Translations under genes and position numbers: made by a program
Assembly (NCBI GenBank): GCA_943736015.1
Contig: OX031061.1
Span: 13,463,290-13,527,289 of the forward strand
Direction: 5' to 3'
Source: Tridacna crocea
Taxonomy: Eukaryota > Mollusca > Bivalvia > Cardiida > Cardiidae
DNA: 64,000 bases
Notes under the pieces: model-generated
Database searches by the model: none
The model's input: only the letters and a program-made list of their open reading frames with translations
Told to the model about the DNA's origin: nothing
Shown: positions 59,381 to 64,000 of the stretch, one piece after another
Layout: each line of letters starts with the position of its first letter
Numbering within the stretch: position 1 is the first letter of the stretch

Positions 59381-59932
59381 AGGTGGCCCTTCAGAATTTG
59401 GGACGAAAATTTTACAAAAATACAAAAATATCATCCTTATACTCCCAAAGCCTTATAATCGTCATTCATAAAACTCCAATAGCCGAAAACCATCCGATTA
59501 CACGAGAAATTAGAGATTTATTACGGACCAGGTTGACATCGACGGGAGACACGTTCTATTTTTAGATTATCAACTCTCTCATTTACACAGTGGAAAAACA
59601 CAGACGAAGCTTAAAACATAGCGTTCGAAGAAGATATTATAAGAAATAATTACATGTTTGTTATGTAATGGAATTTAAGCGTCATTAGTTACATGCCAGT
59701 CACTTAACATTCCTACAATGCATTTTTTTTTTTTTTTTTTTTGTTTTTGGCGCGAAATCTAAAAATAGCTTAAGGGGCTACGTAGCCTTTTAAGGGAATA
59801 CCATCAAAAAAGTTCTTTTTGGTAATTTTATGATTTTTAAGTATTGATGATTTGTATTGTTTTTTCATATAAATTTCAGTGATATATATATTTTTTGATT
59901 TGGTGTGATGTGAAATTTCTAAGTACCCACCT
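59381..59932 (+). mobile_element. TTAA-flanked non-autonomous element, copy D (complete)
   Basis: TTAA at 59377-59380 and 59933-59936; termini AGGTGGCCCTTCAG and GTACCCACCT. All family landmarks present; contains a T20-type run near 59727. Confidence 0.85.
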
Positions 59933-60009
59933 TTAAGTGAAGGCACCACCTAAGAAAGGATTTTTGTGTTTAACCTCATTTGCCGATCAACCATATTTTG
60001 AAAAAAAAG

Positions 60010-60175
60010 TCAGACATTTGCGTAAAGTATCGTCTCGGATCAGTCTGCGCAGTACGCGCAGGCTAATCCGAAACGACACTTTTCGTTTTTATGTAATTAA
60101 CCGTTTTGTGCAAGTCTACTATAGCACTTTACGCAAATGTCAGAATGCCCCTTTTCGCGTCTTATAAGCCATATG
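60010..60175 (+). repeat. Interspersed repeat 'CATTTGCGTAAAGTGTCGTC', copy 2
   Basis: CAGACATTTGCGTAAAGTAT, hairpin CAGTCTGCGCAGTACGCGCAGG, and inverted end CACTTTACGCAAATGTC. Shorter than the copy at 54660. Confidence 0.8.
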
Positions 60176-60987
60176 TTGGGTATAATATCTATCCTCTGGG
60201 TCATTTTTTATCTAATTGCAATTTTCCTGCATATCGAAGGACCGCTGCTCCTCATGATTCAGTCGGTTGTTATACAAAATTGGTTCTAAAGTCCCATAAT
60301 TTTGTGATGACGTGTTTGGTATCATGCTTTTTGGAGATACATCAAGGTAGTGGACCCGTAATAGAAAACCGGTATTTCCACTATAATATTATCCTACGTT
60401 CTGATCATAAATGTGTATTATTATACTACTTTAACCGAGCTACTTTTTCCAAGTTTCCTTTCTACTAAGAATTATCATTTATAAATCAAAAAACACTTTA
60501 CTCCCATTACAAAGGGAGATAATAATCACCCCCCCCCTTAAAAAAAAAAACTAACAAAAGCATCAACAAACAATTTCAAGATAGACATCAAAGGAATTTC
60601 TGGTCGGTTAGAAATATGCAAAGATATTATATCTGTTTGAATCCGTATTTATCATCTATCAAGAAATTGCATTCCGTGGTACACTAGAAGTGTTACAGGT
60701 CTACTACCTTAAGCTCTCTCTTTTTGCAAGATATTACTGGTACCGATTGGTCAGATTTGTCGACCAAACTTTTAGGCAGAGTGAGATCGTACCAGATCAG
60801 CACAGTCTGAGATCGATACACACTGTATGCTCTTGTATCCAAAGGCCTGTTGTTGAGCCTGGTAGCTAGGTCTGATACTTGCAGGACTTCAAACCCAGGT
60901 GGTGACTGTTTCGAATCCTGCCAGGGTCTGTATCCACCAACCGCTATAAGTCTTATTCTCCAGATTTTCTAAATTTGAAACAAACAC

Positions 60988-61031
60988 AACTTCTGATTGG
61001 CTAAACCATTCGGTTTAGCCAATCAGAAGTT
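60988..61031. repeat. 20-bp perfect hairpin with GATTGGC/GCCAATC
   Basis: AACTTCTGATTGGCTAAACC, loop ATTC, then its exact complement. Outer sequence (AAATTTGAAAC / GTTTGAAATTT) extends the symmetry. Confidence 0.9.
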
Positions 61032-61402
61032 ACGTTGCTTTCAACGTTTGAAATTTTTAAAGAACAAGATAAAGAAGGTTCTAAAGAATGGTTGGTACAT
61101 ACGGACCCAGATCTCGGTGACGTTTTTCTGAGGAACGATGAAAGACATTGCGGCAGGATTCGTTCCTCTCTCACGGCGTATTATTGTTTCGAAGATGGTT
61201 ATGTGGGAAAGTAGCCGGTGGCATAGGAAGAGTATTGCGCGAAGATCTGGTAAGAGAAAATCTAGAAATGCAGGATTAAGGTGCACTGGACGCTGCGATA
61301 AACCTGAAATAGTGTAATACGGGTAACGGTGTTGAACACTGCAAACCAAACAAACTATTGGCATGCTCACAAGAATAGCCGGATAAAGGGATTATTGCGT
61401 AC

Positions 61403-61457
61403 GGTATAGAACAAGATCAGACTGCACAGAACGTGCAGTCTGATCTTGATCTATACC
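61403..61457. repeat. GATCAGACTGCAC hairpin, second family member
   Basis: GGTATAG, CAAGATCAGACTGCAC, loop AGAAC, GTGCAGTCTGATCTTG, CTATACC. Relative of 12019-12058; the flank AGCCGGATAAAGGG resembles that copy's GGCAGGATAAAGGT. Confidence 0.9.
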
Positions 61458-61565
61458 ACCCGCTGGAGTAGTTCAGACTATGAAATACAATTTTTTCTGA
61501 GTCTGGCCTATTTTCTGCTGTCGAAAGGGATTGGGGGTTCAAATAGTTGGCGCTGAAAGAGATAC

Positions 61566-61645
61566 AATGATGATGATGACGATGATGCTATTAATGATTA
61601 TCATCATAAGTCGTCATCATCATCATCATTATCATTAATGCAGAA
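61566..61645. repeat. GAT/ATC inverted microsatellite
   Basis: ATGATGATGATGACGATGAT and TCGTCATCATCATCATCATT form a foldback around ATTATCATCATAAG. Confidence 0.9.
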
Positions 61646-61683
61646 ATACAGTTCTTGGAACAAAATCAGTTATCACGGACTCA

Positions 61684-61689
61684 TTTATT
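61684..61689 (-). promoter_or_regulatory. Candidate polyadenylation signal of the GPCR gene
   Basis: AATAAA on the minus strand about 210 bp after the GPCR stop codon. Confidence 0.45.
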
Positions 61690-61895
61690 TTAAACATAAC
61701 TAGGGACCACATTAGAACGTAAAACATGGATTATGCTAATTCAGTTCTATTTTAATTGTTTCAATTTTACTTCCTCTTTTCCCTTTATAAGTACCTTAAA
61801 TTTTCTGAAAAAAAAACAAACTTCTTTTAAGGGAGCATATGTTGATACGCAACTAAATCTACTAAAAAGAAATACTAAAAACTGAGAACATTCCA

Positions 61896-63044
61896 TCACA
61901 ATTCTGACAAGGTTCCCCGTCTCTGTCTTTGTAAGGAACGTCCATTTGACGGAATCCCCGCCAAGGACAAATGTCCTGTTTCCGTTAAAAACATATGCCG
62001 CTTACAGCACGTATAACAGAAAATTCTCCTAAACTGACACCAAAATATTGTGTTAAATATGCAATAGATAATAAAATTGCTGGCTGAGTTTATGAGCAAG
62101 AGAAGATCAGTTATTTCCCTTATGCCTCTGGCGAGATAGTCTTCTTCCGAGTAACCAAGGCCAAAAAACGTTGACATGATTGTATCGGGTGTTATACACA
62201 CTAAAAACACCAATATGACCGTCACCAACATCGTAGTGATTCTATGTTTCTTCGTGGCTTTAGAACGGAGCAGACGGCATCGCCGTAATCCATACAGTAT
62301 ACAAGCGTTCAGAATTATGAGTATCACAAGCGGAATTATAGATCGCATTAGGTTCTGAAACCATGTGAATATTTGTTCGAAAAGAACATTCTCCCAAAGT
62401 GAAGTAACAATGACATCATATTCTATTTCTCCTGTACTATTGTTGTAGTTTTCGATCGTTTTATATCGCATGGCGTAGGGAATGGCGAGAACACTCATAA
62501 CTATGAATACAGAGAACGAAATCGTTCGAGCACGATGAATGCTGCAATAAAACTTCACTTTAGTAGGATGGCACACGTAAACATATCTCTCCATTGCGAC
62601 TGACACTATTAACCACGCGGAAACACATAACGATGCGTTAAATATGTAATGGGCGTAGGGATACAACATTCCGTAAGCTTTGTTCCCAGACTTTGGGCTA
62701 ATTTGGAATAACAGTATCACTGTAAAATACAAAAAATCACAAAACAATTTGATAAGATCTGAAAGAGCGAGGGCAAACAGATACGTGTTTGTCGATGACG
62801 TCATTTGTTTCTGTGACATAACAATTATGCTCATGACATTTCCGGTCATGCCGAAGATACAGATGATTGGGTAAAACACCAGTCCAGTTATGAATCGTGC
62901 TCGTAGGTAGAAAGTCTCATAGTTATCGCTGGAATAAACCTCTGTTCGCATTCCAGTATGGAGATTGTTGGCATATATGATTGAACTGTTATTGGAGACT
63001 GAGAGAGGTTCCATGGCTAAGGCTTGTTGGTCTAGAATCGCCAT
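61896..63044 (-). CDS. Rhodopsin-like (class A) GPCR, FMRFamide-receptor/GPR139-like, 382 aa
   Basis: Single coding exon with seven hydrophobic segments. Landmarks in order: an N-terminal tail with N-glycosylation site NNSS; TM1 with GNVMSI (N1.50); TM2 with LALSDLIK (D2.50); TM3 ending MERY (E-R-Y variant of DRY); TM6 with VCITPD, where the usual CWxP reads C-I-T-P; TM7 with SASNFIIYC, where NPxxY reads N-F-I-I-Y. The conserved Cys at the start of TM3 is absent (Tyr at that position) and the second extracellular loop has no Cys. These traits fit the invertebrate FMRFamide-receptor-like/GPR139-like receptors that are numerous in molluscs, so the ligand is probably a neuropeptide (inference). 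The C-terminus ends LSEL, which fits a class I PDZ ligand. The start is the ATG at 63044; TTTTGCAG|AAC at 63054-63055 is a strong acceptor 9 bp upstream, so an intron lies in the 5' UTR or, since the frame stays open, a short upstream coding exon exists outside what I can see. Confidence 0.9.
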   Translation of the reverse strand: MAILDQQALAMEPLSVSNNSSIIYANNLHTGMRTEVYSSDNYETFYLRARFITGLVFYPIICIFGMTGNVMSIIVMSQKQMTSSTNTYLFALALSDLIKLFCDFLYFTVILLFQISPKSGNKAYGMLYPYAHYIFNASLCVSAWLIVSVAMERYVYVCHPTKVKFYCSIHRARTISFSVFIVMSVLAIPYAMRYKTIENYNNSTGEIEYDVIVTSLWENVLFEQIFTWFQNLMRSIIPLVILIILNACILYGLRRCRLLRSKATKKHRITTMLVTVILVFLVCITPDTIMSTFFGLGYSEEDYLARGIREITDLLLLINSASNFIIYCIFNTIFWCQFRRIFCYTCCKRHMFLTETGHLSLAGIPSNGRSLQRQRRGTLSEL

Positions 63045-63053
63045 CTGGGAGTT

Positions 63054-63075
63054 CTGCAAAAGATAAACGAAAAAT
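63054..63075 (-). promoter_or_regulatory. Splice acceptor preceding the GPCR start codon
   Basis: Polypyrimidine tract and CAG: TTTCGTTTATCTTTTGCAG|AAC. It decides that the TTG-initiated extension upstream of ATG 63044 is intronic. Confidence 0.7.
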
Positions 63076-63183
63076 TAAATGCCAAGTAGTAATCAAAAGA
63101 CAAATTCTGTATTACAATGCTTTGAAATTTGAATCATACCTTTTGAAAGTATCGAAATTATTGTGAAGATGACATAGGATCAA

Positions 63184-63340
63184 GAGGATAATCAACTGGA
63201 TGCGTGTGGTAAAATCTGTCACTTGAATGAGGTTTGATGCAGTTAAAAAACGAGCCTTTCGGACTCGTTTTTAACTGCATCAAACCTCATCCGAGTGACA
63301 GATTTTTAATATTACACATAACCAGTTACTTATCCTGTTA
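63184..63340. mobile_element. Hairpin element sharing ends with 9821 and 11367 but with a different core
   Basis: GAGGATAATCAACTGG at the left and ATAACCAGTTACTTATCCTG at the right match the other family members. The inner stem is different: GAATGAGGTTTGATGCAGTT...AACGAGCC / GGACTCGTTTTTAACTGCATC. CACTAGTGATGATATCA downstream (about 63445) also matches. It lies about 130 bp upstream of the GPCR exon acceptor. Confidence 0.8.
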
Positions 63341-63585
63341 TTCCCAATTCATTTTTTGTATCCTGAAAATTATCAAGAGTTGTACAATATGAGCGAAATA
63401 GGAAATATGTAGTTTCAGCAAACATGATAAACCTATACCATCACTAGTGATGATATCATATCTATTAGCTCTCTTGTGTTGTTATTCACCTTGATTACTC
63501 AGTAATTAACCAACAGGAATACTGTAAAATTTGATGGCGTGCAGACGGTCCAGAAGTTAGTTACTGGCAGAAAAATTAACTTTAA

Positions 63586-64000
63586 AGGTGGCCCTTCAGA
63601 TTTTGAGACGAAAATTTTACAGGAATGCAAAATAATCATCCTTATACTCCCAAAGCCTTTTAATTTTCATTCATAAAACCCCACTAGTCGAAAAGCATCC
63701 GACAACACGAGATATTAAAGATTCACTACAGCCTAGGTTGACACAACGGGGACACCTTCTATTTTTAGATGATCAGTTCGCTCATTTACATACAGGAATA
63801 CACAGACGAAGTTTCAAACATAGCGTCCGAAGAAAACATTATGGAAAATAATTGTAACATGTTTGTTATTTAATGGAATTCAAGCGTTATGAGTCACGTG
63901 CCAGTCACTTGACATTCCCAAAATGCTTAATTGATTTTTGGCGTGAAATCTAAAAATAGCTTAAGAGGCCTCGTAGCCTTTTAAGGGAACACCATCAAAA
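63586..64000 (+). mobile_element. TTAA-flanked non-autonomous element, copy E (cut by window end)
   Basis: TTAA at 63582-63585, then AGGTGGCCCTTCAGATTTTG; family landmarks run to AAGAGGCCTCGTAGCC and the window edge. Confidence 0.8.

Noticed and set aside
62176..62874. Plus-strand frames opposite the GPCR
   Set aside because: Antisense shadows of a clear receptor gene.

Overview
The window reads as nuclear DNA of a bivalve mollusc, probably a heterodont clam or mussel relative. The grounds are AT-rich, intron-rich host genes with GT/AG splice sites, a KRBA2-like integrase relic of a type common in molluscs, tRNA-derived SINEs, and very dense bivalve-style interspersed elements that carry internal tandem arrays. 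The species cannot be fixed from the sequence alone. Gene density is very low.

Two host genes can be supported, both on the minus strand. (1) A five-exon gene spans 46075 down to 18028. Its exons join in phase into a complete 423-residue P-loop GTPase (G1, G3 and G4 motifs on three different exons) with a C-terminal membrane anchor. It most resembles the IFI44-like/GIMAP-like immune GTPases that are expanded in molluscs. Its fourth intron is 19.7 kb and consists largely of repeats. (2) A rhodopsin-like GPCR of the FMRFamide-receptor/GPR139-like type lies at 61896-63044, with its coding region in one exon and an intron just before the start codon. A possible 34-codon terminal exon of an unidentified gene lies at 58460-58565.

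Layout. 1-3320: a tandem-unit element, then a broken KRBA2-like integrase gene whose reading frame runs into a 48-bp (16-residue) tandem array. 3320-12550: small inverted repeats, a 156-bp-unit element, and duplicated hairpin elements, including a 64-bp hairpin stem that is perfect as read. 12550-17760: further tandem-unit elements and a degenerate terminal-inverted-repeat element. 17764-46075: the GTPase gene, whose introns hold arrays with units of about 145-175 bp, a SINE, two copies of a TTAA-flanked element and foldbacks. 46100-52100: a third copy of the TTAA element, another tandem-unit element and a decayed LTR-retrotransposon pol 3' end. 52101-58340: a foldback element of about 1.1 kb split by a 5.1-kb element with 114-bp perfect terminal inverted repeats, full of palindromes and trinucleotide microsatellites. 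57480-61500: SINEs, a further TTAA element and hairpins. 61500-64000: the GPCR, a hairpin element just upstream of it, and a fifth TTAA element running off the window.

The genes do not form a functional cluster. The dominant biology is nested, mostly non-autonomous mobile DNA around two single genes. All identities come from reading the sequence; no searches were run.
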